The notes: generated by a model from the sequence alone, not told the origin. A DNA stretch of 64,000 bases from Phyllostachys edulis (GCA_036346405.1 CM070548.1:64504877-64568876); one strand, 5' to 3'. Shown: positions 11,390 through 24,620, counted from the first letter of the stretch. Made by a program: numbers and translations.

Positions 11390-13498
11390 ACAAAGGACTT
11401 TCTTTTTGCAAGTCTCCAACAACACACATACCATGGACATTAATTCATTTTCTCATGTCCAATGCACGTCGGGAAAATGATTATTTTTCTGACGGATTTA
11501 CTTTTCCATCACAAATATATATATTACTGGCGGTTGCTTGCGTGCCCGTAGGGAAAATGACAAACCGTCATGAAACATCTAGTTTCTGGCATTGTCTTCT
11601 CCAGGTCGGCGCGAATCCGAAGTGGCGCACTCAAAGAGAGGTCCGGATTGTATTGTTGTAGACGCCCTAAAAGAAAATGAGCCGGATATTCCCTAGGTCT
11701 TGTTTGGATGAGGGATAATTCCTTGGGGGGTTTTGAGATTTAGTTTAAATTTGAATTAGATCCTAAAATTTTCCAACGACATACCCCTAATAATCCAAAC
11801 ACCCACCTTGGGATCTTTAGTTACAGGTAAATATATATCAAGAATTTACAGTAAGAACTAGCACACATATATATCAGACCAAACGATCTCCCTATATAAT
11901 ATCTCTCCTCGATCGCACTCGCACGCCCACAATGTTTGTGTCGGCCGGAGCATACTGCAGCCGCAAGCTAGTAATCGGCATCTGGATTTTGTGGTCAGTA
12001 GTGCAAGAAGTGGCTGGATAGCAGATTAGGATTTGACGTAGATAGCAGCTACAGTGAACCTGCGGCCCTTGCATTGTGTGGCTAGGGCCAGATCAGTCAA
12101 CAGGGAAGAAAGAATCAAAGCAAAGTGAGTCTGGAAAGAGCAAGCACTTGTTGTACAAATGCATGCATCCAATCGACATCATCATATCACTGCATCAATC
12201 AAACACAAAGCAAGCCTGCGCCACACAAGCGTCACAGGCGATGGAAAGATGCATGAAGATGGAGAAGAAGTTTCCATCGATCCAGAAAAAGGTGAGAGGC
12301 ACAGCGGTCCGTACGTGCAATGGAAGCATACGCACATATGAGCGAGCTGCTAGCTGTTGTCCTTTGGTCACTTGTGACGATCAACGCCGATTCCAATCAT
12401 TGGGCTAGCTGCGATGTGATGGCGATGCGACCACTGGCGATCGATATTGCATGCATGGACCACCCAGTCAGGTGAATTGAAAGGGGGAGCTAGCTCTGGT
12501 TTTCCGAATCCTGATTTGTAGACGAGCCGTGGGCAATCATGGAGATTCGATCCGACTGGATGGATCGAGGGATGGATGGCGAGCTGCTTTTGCTGTTCTT
12601 GAGTTGTGACATGCAGGGGGATTCATGTTCCCTCCATCCATCTGATCATGTTGTTGTGCCGACACCTGAAGGCATGGTAAATATGGTTAAGAGTGTTATT
12701 ACTGATCAATATAACACAATCGATTACATGCACCCTCAACGCCTCAACTATATATGACAAAAGTTCAGCTTTCATTCTCAACTACGATACCAGGCATCTA
12801 ACCTCCTGATTTTGAAACTATAACATTTAATCACCTAGCGCGTACTGTGGTTGCCTAGCTGAGCATTGCCACTAAATATCACATGTGGTTGTCCAAGTCA
12901 CCTTTCGCCCTCTTATCTATATCTATCCCAGCCTGATGTAGTTAGAAACCTTGTTGGTGACTGAGGGGTAATTTTAAGGGTATTACTATCCAGGGAACAC
13001 TATTTCGTTTTGGAAATTTTTTTGGAGGGGGGCGAAATCACCGAAATTTCGGTTTAAAATTTCGTCGGGTTTTCAAACTGGACGAAATTTAGACGAAAAT
13101 TGACCGAATTTTGTCCAGATTCAAATTTAGAATGTAATTTGTCCAAATTCAAATATTTCTAGATTTTTTTGAACGAATCATAAAAATTACCCAGTAACAC
13201 AAATAATAGACAAATAAATTCAAATAGAGAGAAAATTATGAAAGTTCATGATTTTATAAAAATTTAGAAACAAGTTCAACTCAATTTGGAGTTCATATGA
13301 AAAGTTACGAGCATTTGAAGTTGATTCGGCGAAGAAAATCCAGAAAAGAGAAAACACCGTGCAAGTATTTTGTTTTTAATCTCCACTTTCTTCCAAGAGG
13401 AAAACCCACATTTATTGAGTCATTAGGTTGACAGATGGGGTCGGGAGCTTGTTGATCTAGTCCATGGGCGTGTCTAGGGATCGGTGGGTCTTACCTGC
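11390..13498. other. Stretch without a recognised gene
   Basis: About 2.1 kb. It contains an imperfect MITE-like unit near 11,700, a possible TATA sequence (CCCTATATAATATC) at about 11,889, and an unrecognised 110-codon frame at 12,076-12,408. An AT-rich part at 13,000-13,400 carries GAAATTTCGG words and resembles repetitive non-coding DNA. This is the most single-copy-looking part of the window, but nothing supports a gene. Confidence 0.5.
11700..11806. repeat. Possible small MITE
   Basis: TTGTTTGGATGAGGGATAA on the left is answered by an inverted copy (TGTTTGGATTATTAGGGG) on the right, about 105 bp apart, around an AT-rich middle. No target duplication could be fixed. Low confidence. Confidence 0.3.
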
Positions 13499-14791
13499 CA
13501 GCAAGGTTCTAAAAGTCAGTTTTGGGCACCAACTAGGCGCGAGGCGGAGTGCTACCGCGGCGATTTCGCCCAAGGCAGCAGGATCGGTGAAAGGGCCACC
13601 TTGGATCGGCTAGGCGGTCAAAGCCAGTCCTCAGTGGCACGATGTGGCTCTAGGCGAGGCTGGCACCGAGGCGGGAGCTAAGAAGACTGTGCCCGATGCC
13701 CAGACCCCGACGCCATCCAATCATCGCGACACGCTAGGGTTCAGGGCTTCGGGTTCCCGCATCGCGCCTCCCCTACCACTGAATCGAGTTCGCCTCGAGT
13801 TCTGGCCATCTTGCGTTGCCGATTTGACCTCGCCACCGTCGAATCGAGCTCGCCCCGTCATCTCCATCGTCGAATCAACCTCGCCGCCTCCAAAATGCGG
13901 TCGTCCCACCATCTACTCCACTTAATCGAGGTACGCCACTCCCCTCTGCTCCCACACTGTCGACCTCTCCTCTCTGCTCTCGCTCCCCTCTGATGCTCCT
14001 CCATTCTCTACTCCCCTCCTGCGCCACCGCCTTCCCCTCTCCCCTCTCTTCTTCGGCGCCGCCGCCCTCCCCTCCGATGCTCCCTTCTCTGTAAAATTTC
14101 ATTATCCATCTGCCTATAAAATTTCACCTCAATCCAGCAAGGCAGTCAAATTTTATATGCGGTGAAAGTTGACCCAGTTTCCTGTTTGAATCTGAAACTT
14201 TCTGCACTTGTGATTTTTGTACAATTTTTTCAGTCCGTTTTCATAGAGTGGCCCCAAAAGAAAAATTGTGGAAAAAGCCGTCAGGAAACAGAGAAAAAAA
14301 GAATCATTGAAAAAGAGGCATTTGAAAAAAAGTTACGGGCTAAATACCAACGTACTATCGAGTGGATAGAAAACCATAGTTTTCAGTGTCGGGTCAAGAC
14401 TTGTGCTATTCACTCCAAATTGCATTCTTTTGAATTATCCTGTGTCTACCACTCCTATACATTGTTATACACTTGTTTTAGCCTTCATCCATCCTTGGTT
14501 GATCAGCAACATAGGCTAGGTGCTAGATACGAACTATAATTCAATTATGTGCAATTTCTAAAATTAATTGATTGTTTCCCTTGCTACCTAATATTAAGCA
14601 TGTCCAAGCTCCACTTTCTACTAACCGAGCAAATCACGTCGAAACGACCCTTGTAATCGCCCTATTCATCACTTGAGTCAAGTTTATCACGAACCAGCCA
14701 CCGGTTGCACCACCTGTTTGCATTGGTAAGAACTTGCAAGAGCTTGGTAAGAGCTTGAGCATGTGTGACTTGAGCCTCCAGATCCTAGTAG

Positions 14792-16561
14792 TTGATAAGA
14801 ACATATACTTGTGATTTGTTTCCTTGTTTTCTACTAATAATGACAGGTTGGTTGAAGTTGGTAGATTATGATGTCATCGCGGGCAGATTTGAACTCAAAG
14901 GGAAACAACTACCTGCATACATATTACCACTCACCGCTGAGAGTACGTCGTTGGACTACTTTATATGGGTTAATATGTTGGATAGCTACTTTGAAAGACA
15001 AGACCTTGATCCTTCTGAGAAGATGAGCATGGCAAGGACGGCACTGATCGGTGATGTTCAACATTGGTGGTTGAATCTGGAGTACCACTTCATGTACACA
15101 TGGGAGCAAATGAAGAAGAAATTGCAACGTCATTTTGTACCTCCACCACCCATAGTCACAAGTGAAGTGCAACCTAAGGTAACTAAAAATGCTGACATTG
15201 TTTTGGCTCCTACTCCATCTCCAGATACCACCGAGACGCTTGAAGAGATGAACGATGATCTGGTGCATCTTAAGTCATTAGAGAAGTTTGAGGTACCTAC
15301 AGTATCTGATGAGGACGACAATGACAAAGGCACTGATTTGGTGCTACAGCAATACATAGAGCCACCTTGTGAGTATATACCTGCTGTAGTGCAATATTTT
15401 GATTTTCCTTATGTTGACTTGAACAAACCATGTGTTGATCTGAATTCTCATAATTTTGCACATGTCGAATTAATTACACATACGAAAGTACTTGATAGAA
15501 TATCCCCTGCTGATGCTTTGTGCTATATCATGCTTAATGATCTAGTTAGTTTGGAATGTGCTATGGAGAAAGTTTCTGAACTTTCATCTCTAAATTCTCT
15601 TTCTAGCACCTACACCTACCATTTTAAATTAATTGGAGAATATGGTGTAGACAACCAATTTCTGGTATATAGAATATGCATAACTTGTGATCACATGGAT
15701 GAATTGAAGCTTGCTATTTTGGACAACAATCCTTGTGTGCTGAATCTTGTTCAATATGAGAGTAAAATAAAATTTAGTGCACATCCCATGCCTATGTGTT
15801 CACCTTTTATTGCACCATCTAGTACAGACAATCTGAATAAAGATGTTGAATTATGGAAGAACATACAAATCTTTTCACCTTTGCTAGATGAATTTGCTAT
15901 TGCTTGATTGAAATCTGATTATATGGATGAACTTTGTTTGATTCCAAAAGTTGTAGATTTGCCTATATGTGCTACCACTGCAAGTTTACAACTTCAGAGA
16001 TTTGAATGGCATAAATGCTTCACTTTCATTTGCAAAACTAGTTGCAATAATTGATGTGTGAGAAATTTTATTTTGCTCACTAACATATATGATTATTCTT
16101 GGGGTGATAATACAATGAGCTTTTATGATCGCTGCTGTTTTATACCATTAATTGTGCAACAACGAAGGACCGTTAAAACGGATGACATATACATATACCA
16201 TGCATACACCTTGGCTTCTTTGTTACCCTATTTTCCGCTTATCAAAAGCCGAGGAAGGCTTTGTTTTCAAGAAGGGGAGGATGATGAGGACATGACCCCT
16301 ATGGATACGACCATATTTGCTATGCTTGCTGTTCCAAGTACAAGAGCTCGTACGCTTTACTTAAATTATCAGGTGAGCATGTTTTTAGGAGTGTCTTTAT
16401 ATTATATGAACTATATGATGCTACCTAATGATGAAAATATATATATATATATGTGCAGCACCATGTCACTTTTGGTCCAAGACAAGCAAGCAGTTCGAGC
16501 TGGACCCATTTTGGAATCCAAATCGGCCTCCGAAGACAACACCAGCTTCAAACATGCATAA
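14792..16561 (+). pseudogene. gag-derived protein of a non-autonomous gypsy element, two in-frame stops
   Basis: The first 371 codons (14,792-15,907) are open. They contain a Retrotrans_gag-type segment at residues about 50-115 (DYFIWVNMLDSYF, then HWWLNLEYHF and WEQMKKKLQRHF). After a TGA at 15,905-15,907 the same frame continues without a shift. It passes a second TGA near 16,052 and goes on to 16,561, with SRGRLCFQEGEDDED and a STRARTLYLNYQV tail like those of gypsy gag relatives. The original product was therefore probably about 590 residues. The part after gag (PADALCYIMLNDLVSLE and so on) matches no polymerase domain; I recall it only from similar grass repeats. Upstream, CTACTAATAATGACAG just before GTTGGTTG looks like an intron end, so the true start may be an upstream spliced exon rather than the first ATG. 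Confidence 0.6.
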
Positions 16562-16799
16562 CTTTTTACATATGGAGTCCGTTTGAGGTCCATGAGTACT
16601 TGATGGAAAGATTATCTCGTCTTCTTTCTAACGGATCCAGCCTTACCTCCAAATTCCTTCTGAACGCACCGCAATCATCAAAAGAAGGTGCTGCGTCACC
16701 TGTTTGGGCCAAATTGGGCCTTGTAATGCTTGGGCCCAAGGGAAGGAGCCACCCCAGGTGGCCCGTACTGTTCACATGCACTGTTCATGCATGAACAGT

Positions 16800-17245
16800 A
16801 CCGTGCATAGTACCATACCGAATTTTCTTAGTTATGGCGGCTCTCCCTTCCCTATTTAAGGAACCCGCACCCCTCTAGTTTTCTTAGATTTTGTTAAGTT
16901 AAAAGTTAGCTACATTGCAACTTCGTGTATTAGCTTGTGTCGACTAGACCAACCCTGAATACTGCTTTGGAATCCCAACTTTATCAAATATTTCAATCTT
17001 ATTTGCAATTTCAGATTGCTTATTATCTTGTTCTTGCGTGTTCTTCGATTGCATGCAGGAACAGACCTTCGTGGTCAGGTCAACCGCATTCTTGGCACGG
17101 TTGATAATGACTCGGAGTGTGGTTCGATTGCTTGGTGTTCTGGTCGTGACCAGTTAGAAGCCTGCATCGTTAAAGTCGTTCTTCTCCAAATCGAAGTTAT
17201 CATCCTATCGGAAGATCGGGACAACCACTGTCTCATCATCTCTGC
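16800..17245 (+). repeat. 3' LTR-like segment of the non-autonomous gypsy element
   Basis: CCCTATTTAAGGAACC near 16,851 could serve as a TATA region. The TTCGTGGTCAGGTC and GGAAGATCGGGACA words near 17,068 and 17,211 are ones I associate with LTRs of grass gypsy elements. The 3' boundary is set near the last such word and is approximate. Confidence 0.45.
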
Positions 17246-17810
17246 TCAACCCTTGCGCCGCCGCCCTCCCCTCTCTGCTCTGACTCACCTATGTTCTCCC
17301 GTGCCGCTGCTCTACTCGCTCTCTACTCCCCCTAGCACCGCAGCTCCCCCTCGTTTGTTGCTCTGCTTCCTCTGCCCCAAATACCGGTGTGTCCGTGATG
17401 TGCTCATACATTTGCAGATCGGGATGAGAATGAGATGGAGAGGAATGGATCAGGTGAGGTTCAGATCAATGATCATTTACTGTTATGGTTCATGGACTTC
17501 AGTTCATTCCCAAGGAAAGTTGGATGTCATGAGGCTTTGCAGTATTACACAACAATGAAGTTGAGAGGGGTGATTCCAGAACCAAGAATTGTGTTGTGCC
17601 TGTGATTCTAAATTGTGCTAATTTGAGTTGTGATTTGTGAACTGAATACTGATCGTTGATTTGTCATTTTGGTGTTGTGCTGCAATTACAATTTTTCGAT
17701 TTTTCTATTGCAAGTGAATTGTGCTGTGATTCTATGAAGCATTGATAATAGATGTATAAAATGTGTGATATGTATGTTATGACTTATTGTTGATTTATCA
17801 TTTTGTCAAG

Positions 17811-17966
17811 ATGTCATCCGTTGCTTCCGGAGGTGCGACAAGTTCAAGCGTCCTTAAGAGGAATTCTGAAGATATATATAGGACGGGAATTTGTGATCCA
17901 AACAATATGGATAGAGTGAAGTGTCGCTTGTGTCAAAAGGTCATGACTGACACTAACTCATGATTG
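17811..17966 (+). pseudogene. hAT transposase N-terminal BED-finger fragment
   Basis: Starting at an ATG, 51 codons read through KRNSEDIYRTG and DPNNMDRVKCRLCQKVM to a TGA. The CxxC pair in KCRLC and the preceding DPNNMDRVK phrase are typical of the zinc-binding BED finger at the start of plant hAT transposases. The H-containing second half that should follow (GGIYRLKQH in relatives) is replaced by a stop after MTDTNS, so the finger is incomplete. Its position inside CAG-ended inverted repeats supports the hAT call for 13,499-18,501. The catalytic and dimerisation regions are absent. Confidence 0.65.
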
Positions 17967-18501
17967 GCAGATTGAGTCATATTAGCAATTCATCATAAAC
18001 TATTAAACTCTATTAGTATTTTGCTTGCTTCTAAGAGTCTAAGACTATGTCTATGTCTATGTGTGGTTCTATATCTTATTGTGTGAGAGTGAGACTATGT
18101 AAAGTTAGCACTGTCATGTTATGATATTTTCTATATACATGTTTCATACTTTCATTCATTCATCAATCATTCATACATTCTTTCTCACACAATAGCAAAA
18201 TAACTTATCATTGATTAAATATGCAGGTTTACATTATTATTTGATTACATACATGTTTACATGAAGCTCTTGGAGGGGAGATAATATACATGACTACATC
18301 TAATTGCCCATGTCTTGCTTCTTCAGGTAATTTTCCTTCTATCTTGTTCACTTTGATGCCTGATGCTTGCTCAATTCATCATATTATTCCTGTTGTGGGT
18401 CAATTTGTACCGTAGCCAAGCCGGCTGCCTGGTCGCCACCTAGTCACTAGGCGCTGGGTCACCGCCTGCCTAGCACCTAGCGCTTTCTTGAATCTTGCCT
18501 G

Positions 18502-19385
18502 TTAGCGACTCAAATTTTAAATCTTTGTTAAATTAAAATCTTAATTAAACAATCGGTCAGTCCCAGTCGTTGACTTACTATACTTAACTACTGTCATTAG
18601 CGCTAACCTTAATCCTACTGGTAGGGTCCACTAGCCTGAGAGATAGAGAGAAACAAGGGAGGCAACGATGACCATGGTCGAGCCCATTGTCGAGCTCGCT
18701 GGCTATGATGTAGCCATGACGCATGCTCGGGAATCGGCAAAATGGGATAGTGGGGCTACGACGAAGCTAAATATAGTGACGACGATGCTCGATGACCACT
18801 AGAGCGTCAGCGACGACATCAGCAAGCGGCAGGGTGGTTCGGGCTACGGCGGCTTCCACGAAAGAAGTGATTTCTCCCCTAGGGGCTAGGCGTGCTGGGT
18901 TTGGGAGGCTAACACGATGTGAAATGGCTTGGCACGGAAACCAATGTTCATCGGAGATGTTCCAGTGACTTGCAACCACGGTGGTTCCATGGACGATAAA
19001 GGCAATGACTCGACAATGAACTCTAAGCTTCAAATCTAGCTAACGCATTAGGAAAAGAGGGCTACTAGGAGCTCACTACGGTAGTGACATCGCCAGAGAC
19101 GACTGGAGGTGTCGGGGCGGTGGTGAACAATGGCGACGATGTTAGGGTCAGCGATGGCAACACTGTACAGCCAAACTTAGCTAGAATCTAAGAGTACGCA
19201 GGCTCAGGTGAAGAATGAGGATGGTCCAAAAGAAAGGAATCAAAGAGGAGCCCACCGAACGAAGAGCAATGGTGCATGATGGCCTTTTTTTTTGGGCCGG
19301 ATAAGAGGAAGATGTGCAGATTCAAGGATTCACTGTGGGGTTAACAAAATTAGGTGAGGGATTTGCATAAGTGGGAGTCGGAATG
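18502..19385. other. Repetitive-looking stretch without a recognised gene
   Basis: About 0.9 kb of GC-rich sequence with GACGACG and GGCGACGATG words. It looks like part of the host repeat of solo LTR I, because similar composition resumes at 23,959. Only short frames occur. Confidence 0.45.
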
Positions 19386-22300
19386 TGTCACATCCTCAAA
19401 TTAATAAAGAGAATTATTATGCATCTCATGAGCATGCATCATGGTTTTCAAACCTTTGCATAATTTATTGCACTTGGAAAATCTTAAACAAGTGTTAAAC
19501 CTACACTTTGTAATTCAACTCCAAAAGAAAACAGGAACAAAACCTTATGAACATTTTCTTGAAATAATTTATTCAAATACTATAATAATTATAATGAATT
19601 AATATAAATTTTACCAAATTTTTGGGACTGGTTTAAACACTAAGAAAATTCAAACACAATTTAACGACCTACAATATGTTGAATTTAAACTATACACATT
19701 ATTTCATGAACAGTAGTTTTTAATAATTTTTATGGACACTAGACCTTCCCAGGAACCCCCATGATTTATTTCATGATTTTAGAAAATTTATTCCTATATT
19801 TAGCACTTTGGTCAAAGTGGAGAAACTATTTTAATTCTCAGTCAAACCCTAAACCCTAACCGGTGCATCTCTTTCGAGTCCGAGTCCGACTCGATTTAAA
19901 CGACTCAATAACCGCTTAATCGCACCACCCCTAGGCCGTCCGATCAAAACCCAACGGCGCAGATCACGCACCCCTTCATAACGGTCCGGTCGCCCCTTTT
20001 GAAATCCAAGCCACCCAGACCAGATCCAACGGCCATCAACGGCGCCCCCACTCGGACTCGTGCGTGCACAGGTGAGACGCTGCTGCCATGGGTCCGCGCT
20101 GTCAGGGTCATCCCTTACCTCCCGCTGCCTCGCGCAGAAGCTCCACGCCACGCGGCCGAGCGTCTCCGACCTACTCAGAACGGCAACATCGACGCCGTCA
20201 ATCCGCCGCGGCCGTTGGCCACTCCGGGACGTTCCCCACTTGACACCGCCTCCACTCCGTCATCTCCCTGGGGATAATACCCCCTCGACACCCTGTTCTT
20301 CCTCACTTTTTCTCTCGGTGGCCGAGGAAAGGGAAGCTCTCCCGTTGGCATCACTTGGGTAAGCTTCCTCTGGGTGGTTGCCCTCGACTCCTTGGTCAGT
20401 ACCTTCTCCATTTTGCCTAACCTCAGCTCCTTCGGTTGCTTGTAGCTCTTGAACCACAGAGGTGCCACTGGAAGCTCTAGAGCCAAGACCAAGACCTCTC
20501 GAGGTCAACCATTGTCCCCAAGAGGTATTATCCTCAACTGAGCGCGTCACTTTGCGCCTTAGGACATCCTTAAACTTTCCCCTCAACTAATTTGTATTAT
20601 GCACGGCAGGTTTTTGCTGATTTGAAGAAATCGTACTTTCGGCCTAGGACCAACCCTTTGTCTCCTACTTTGTTCCGGTAAGCCATGGTTCAATTACTTG
20701 GTCCCTTAGCATCCTCTTAGGGTCTTTAATCCTTTCCGATCATTCACTTCCTGTTATTTTGCTCAGGGACTCTTCTCCTTGTTGGAGCTCGTCACCGTTA
20801 TCTTCTTCTCCAGTGCCGACGCAGCTCCAGCCACTCCAGCTTTCCCCGAGCACCCTCCTCTGCTCAGGTAGCTCCCATTTAGCCCCTAGACGCCTTGGCA
20901 CTCATCAATGACCGCTATGAGCTTTACTTGCATGCTCGCTTGTCGATTGACGCCGCTTAGCTCCACTAAGTCACGCAGACGGCCAACATTGGTGTCGCCA
21001 CCACCACTCGTGAGGCGCAAAGACTATTATGGCAAACGCGGCCTTGGTCTGGCTCGCCGTGGCGCCAGAAGCGCCGCGAGCCACCCGCCGCAAGCCAAAG
21101 ACTGCGTTGTCGGGTCGTCCGCAAGAATCAGAGCAAAGTCATTAGGACATAGATTCGATCGTTAATGCTAATGATTGAGTTTAGCTTTTAAATGCGGTCT
21201 TAGTCGTCGTAATGTGTCACTGTCGTGTGAGGCCGCGCACAGAAAATGGGAGAGATAAGAGAATCAGTGGAGAGACTGACGGGTGGGACCAACGGCTTAA
21301 ACCCCATGCGCTATGCACACGCGCGCGTGGACCAGGTCCCGTGGACCGGGTCGCTGACAATGGGACCCACCTGATAGAGCGATATTTAAAATCGGAGTTA
21401 AAATAGAAAACACGTTGTTCACCGGGCCCGCTAGTCAGCGTCGGTGGCTAGCGCCGCGCTTGGTGAGAAAAAGTAATTGATGAATTAGAAAATTCGAAAA
21501 TGAATTATTCGCACACTGTAAAATATGTATAACTTCAAAAATACATAACTAATTCATCTTAACTCCAAAATGGATGAAACCACTTCTGGTAATTTTTATT
21601 TTTAATGAAATTTATATTAAAATTGGTTTCAAACATGTCTCTATAGCACAGGGTATTATTTTGGAGAATGATCCATTAACACTATTTTGGTTACAAAAGA
21701 AAATGCTGATAACTTTAGAAATTCATAACTAAATCATGAAAACTCCAAATGAGGAAAACTCAATTGTTTTAGTATTATATTAATATCCTCTATTTATCCA
21801 TATAATCCTTTGTCCCACTACTGCTCTACAAATTTTGACATCATAATTAAATTACTCAAAAAGGACATATCGAAAGCTGAAATTCAAACTAGTATAACTT
21901 TCACTCCACAACTTTAAATGAATTAATTCTTTCACCTAAATTCATCTAAAATCATGATTTATATACTGTAGAAAAATCATGCATTTTTGAGCATTTTGAA
22001 TTTTGAGGTATTTCTCGGTGTTTATTCGGTATTGTATTTATATAGATCCCGAGCCTATCGATATTGACCTATATGCTACTGAGGGAGAGAAACTAAGCTT
22101 CCAGCAAAGCAAGAATCATTTGAACTTTATTTTGCATCATATTTGATCCCAGTTGTGTTAAGTTAGTGCAATGATAATTGCTTGCATGCTATTTTTGATA
22201 ATGTCGCTATTTTTGTGATGTGTAGATTAGTTATCTCCTAATTCATTGAGGTTATACTTGAATTATTCCAATACCACATGCTTAAGTTAGAATGGTTGAA

Positions 22301-23958
22301 ATATATTGTTCGGGTTTGCTTAGCCATACAAGTCTAGAACCGGTAGTTGATTGTCGGGAATAACCCGACAATTATGGGATAAACACAACTATCATTATAT
22401 ACTTTTGTTTCAGATCTTCGTATCTGTTTTTATGAGTCAAAATTTTTTCATTTTAAATGAGCTTTTGGTCTGGACAAGTGATGGTTAGTGATGGTGCCTT
22501 TGTGCATGAGATTTGGGTAAGTGGTTGACTTGTCTAGGCACTTAAGGACCGAACTTTGGTAACATCTTTGATTCAAGTAAAACTCGTGCTTCCACACGCG
22601 GTGTATGGGCACTGCTTGGTTAAGTAAGGGTTTGGTGTTGTTGAGTTGATGACTGGTGGTGTGAGGACGTATATGTGTTCCATCGCATATATGTTTCATA
22701 AGGGTGCCGATTGCAATTCTTTATTGTGAGGGCGAGCCCTATTTAAGCTTTATTAATTGGATCGGTATTTCTGGCACAACTTGCGTGTCCATTTGGTTGG
22801 TAGGTGGTATAGCCTATCCTAAGTGGGGTTACGTCACGCGTGGGTGATTCAACACAATAATATCAACTTGCTGAAAAATACTAAGTCTTGGTTTACCTGG
22901 CCGGCATACCATAGGAAGTACGCTATATTCGAAGGCATCTGGAGGCTTACGGGCTAATCAAGTTGTGTGGGTAAAGTAGTACACCCCTACAGGGTATAAA
23001 TCTATTCGAATAGCCGTGTCCACGGTTATGGACGACCACTTGAGTTACATGGTTGCTATTGTTAGACTTGGAATTAAAATTGTGGTTATAACTTGGTATC
23101 GTCATGAATGGGATGTTCATGTTTGTTGTTGTATCAAAGTGGACAACCACTTTGTCATTTGTATGGTTCATTTGTTATTCAATTTACTACTTATTCACAT
23201 GCTTTACTTCTACTTCAAATATGATTTTTAAATGGCACTTGAAAAACTAGTATGTGTAGGTTGTAAATTATTGCGTCTCTTTTGCAAAACTAAGCCAATA
23301 TGAGCCATCCTTTGGAACAAACTCTAGCATAACTAATTTTTATTTGTGTAAGACTTGCGAGTACCTTTGTACTCAACCCGGTTGCTACAATTTTAGGTGA
23401 GGAAGGGTACGAACCCGTTGAGCTTGTTAGCGCCGATTTTGGCGACACTAATGAGTAATGCTATCATTTAACTCCCAATCGGTTGCCGATGGGTTATGGG
23501 GCATACCATGCTGGATATTTTGGTTTATTTACTTGCTTCCGCTGCTGCTTAATACTCTTATTTGAATTTGGCCGGTCGGCTGTTTGTAATAGATGTAGAC
23601 TTTAACTATTATGTTGTATGTCTTTTGAACTATCTATGTATGTTGTTGTATGGATGTGATCAACGTTGTATGAGGGTATGAGCATACTGGTCGCTGATCT
23701 TGGGAGCCAATATGATTGCATACTCGCTGTTCGTGGCTTCCTATTTAAGTCACTAAGTGTAGTGCTTGACTTGTTGGAGAACCGACAATCATGTAGTGCT
23801 CGCAGAGGAGCAGCGCGCATGATCGTCGAGGCTCTAGATTGTAGTTAAGCCTTTCACTGAGATTGAGTTAAGTTGGAATCCATTTACTTGAGGCAGAGTT
23901 ATGTCCTTAAGACCATGCTTAGTCTCGGTCTTACGGAGATAACCCAGGGGTCCTCACA
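19386..23958 (+). repeat. Solo LTR I (Ty3/gypsy, long-LTR family)
   Basis: The unit starts TGTCACATCC and ends GGGGTCCTCACA. It is flanked by the perfect 5-bp duplication GAATG at 19,381-19,385 and 23,959-23,963. Length is 4,573 bp. It has the layout shared by the other LTRs here: AT-rich start, GC-rich middle (about 19,850-21,450), AT-rich stretch, a conserved dyad block at about 22,968-23,032, and a GACTTGCGAGTACCTTTGTACTCA module near 23,351-23,375. No internal retrotransposon sequence is attached, so it is a recombination remnant. Confidence 0.9.
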
Positions 23959-24620
23959 GAATGCAAAGTGACGTGAGTGGTTCGTGGCCAAACTCACCCG
24001 AACGGAGGGAATGCGGTGGCTTGGAATAGGCTCACTCGCTGGAGTCAAAGAAGACGAAGCTGACCTAGCTTCCCATGGCTCCAACTTAAAAAACAAGCAC
24101 AGGGATGGCGTTAGTAAGGCTCTAGATGGGAAAGGATGCGCGTGTCGAGCATGGAAGCTTACCAGGGAGGAAATGTCATGGTGGCGTGCTCACCGGCACC
24201 GTGGAAGACGATGTTGTTCCTAGCAAATCGCAAGACTGGAGACTCTGAGTTTAAATATGAAGGAGAAGATCGGGAGAAGGTCGTGATTTCTTGCGAGTGC
24301 AGCTAGACAAAATGGGCTGAGCAATGCGCTCTTTCTTTCTCTCCCGTCCATAGGTGACAAGTGGAAGGAGACAAAAGGGAGATGTGCGGACTTTGGTGGT
24401 GGGACAGGATAGCGAGGCGGCCAGTGAGCTCGTGCGGGCGGCTAACCTAGTATGAACAGAGCGGCTTGGTTGGGGCGAGCGACGGTGATGTGGTGCAATG
24501 CTTACCCACACGTGGATTAGCGGCGGTGGACGGTGGTGAGCTGAGGTGGCGACGACCGAGTCCATCGGTCAATTACAAGGTGCTTGCATGCAAATAATTT
24601 TGAAACACAACATACATAAC
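23959..24620. other. Repetitive-looking stretch without a recognised gene
   Basis: Resumes the GC-rich host sequence interrupted by solo LTR I and ends at LTR II. Short frames on both strands have no recognisable domain. Confidence 0.45.

Larger units (their letters stand above)
14100..17245 (+). mobile_element. Non-autonomous Ty3/gypsy element, 5' LTR not seen
   Basis: A leader (about 14,100-14,790), a long gag-derived frame (14,792-16,561) and an LTR-like 3' part ending near 17,245 lie in the order of a plus-strand retrotransposon. No protease, reverse transcriptase or integrase motif is present, so it would have depended on a helper. The left boundary is uncertain, and no 5' copy of the 3' LTR-like sequence is visible. 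The insertion lies inside the hAT-like remnant, between GC-rich leader-type sequence on both sides. Confidence 0.6.
13499..18501 (+). mobile_element. hAT-like DNA transposon remnant, split by a gypsy relative
   Basis: The left end CAGCAAGGTTCTAAAAG and the right end read inverted, CAGGCAAGATTCAAGAAAG, form imperfect terminal repeats. Both are followed by TAGGCGC and GCTAGGCGG-type words. The 8-bp flanks TTACCTGC (13,491-13,498) and TTAGCGAC (18,502-18,509) agree at five positions, compatible with an old hAT duplication. A hAT BED-finger coding fragment lies inside at 17,811-17,966. The rest of the transposase is missing. Confidence 0.5.

Noticed and set aside
12076..12408. A 110-codon frame in the least repetitive stretch
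   Set aside because: No domain, no homologue that I recognise, and no convincing splice or start context. It could be part of an unknown transcript but is not supportable.
15905..15907. TGA as the natural end of the gag-like protein
   Set aside because: The same frame continues in recognisable related sequence for more than 200 codons, so the codon is more likely a mutation.
23959..24620. Host gene exons suggested by several 60-100-codon frames
   Set aside because: The frames lack domains, conflict between strands, and lie in sequence that resembles the repetitive host of solo LTR I.
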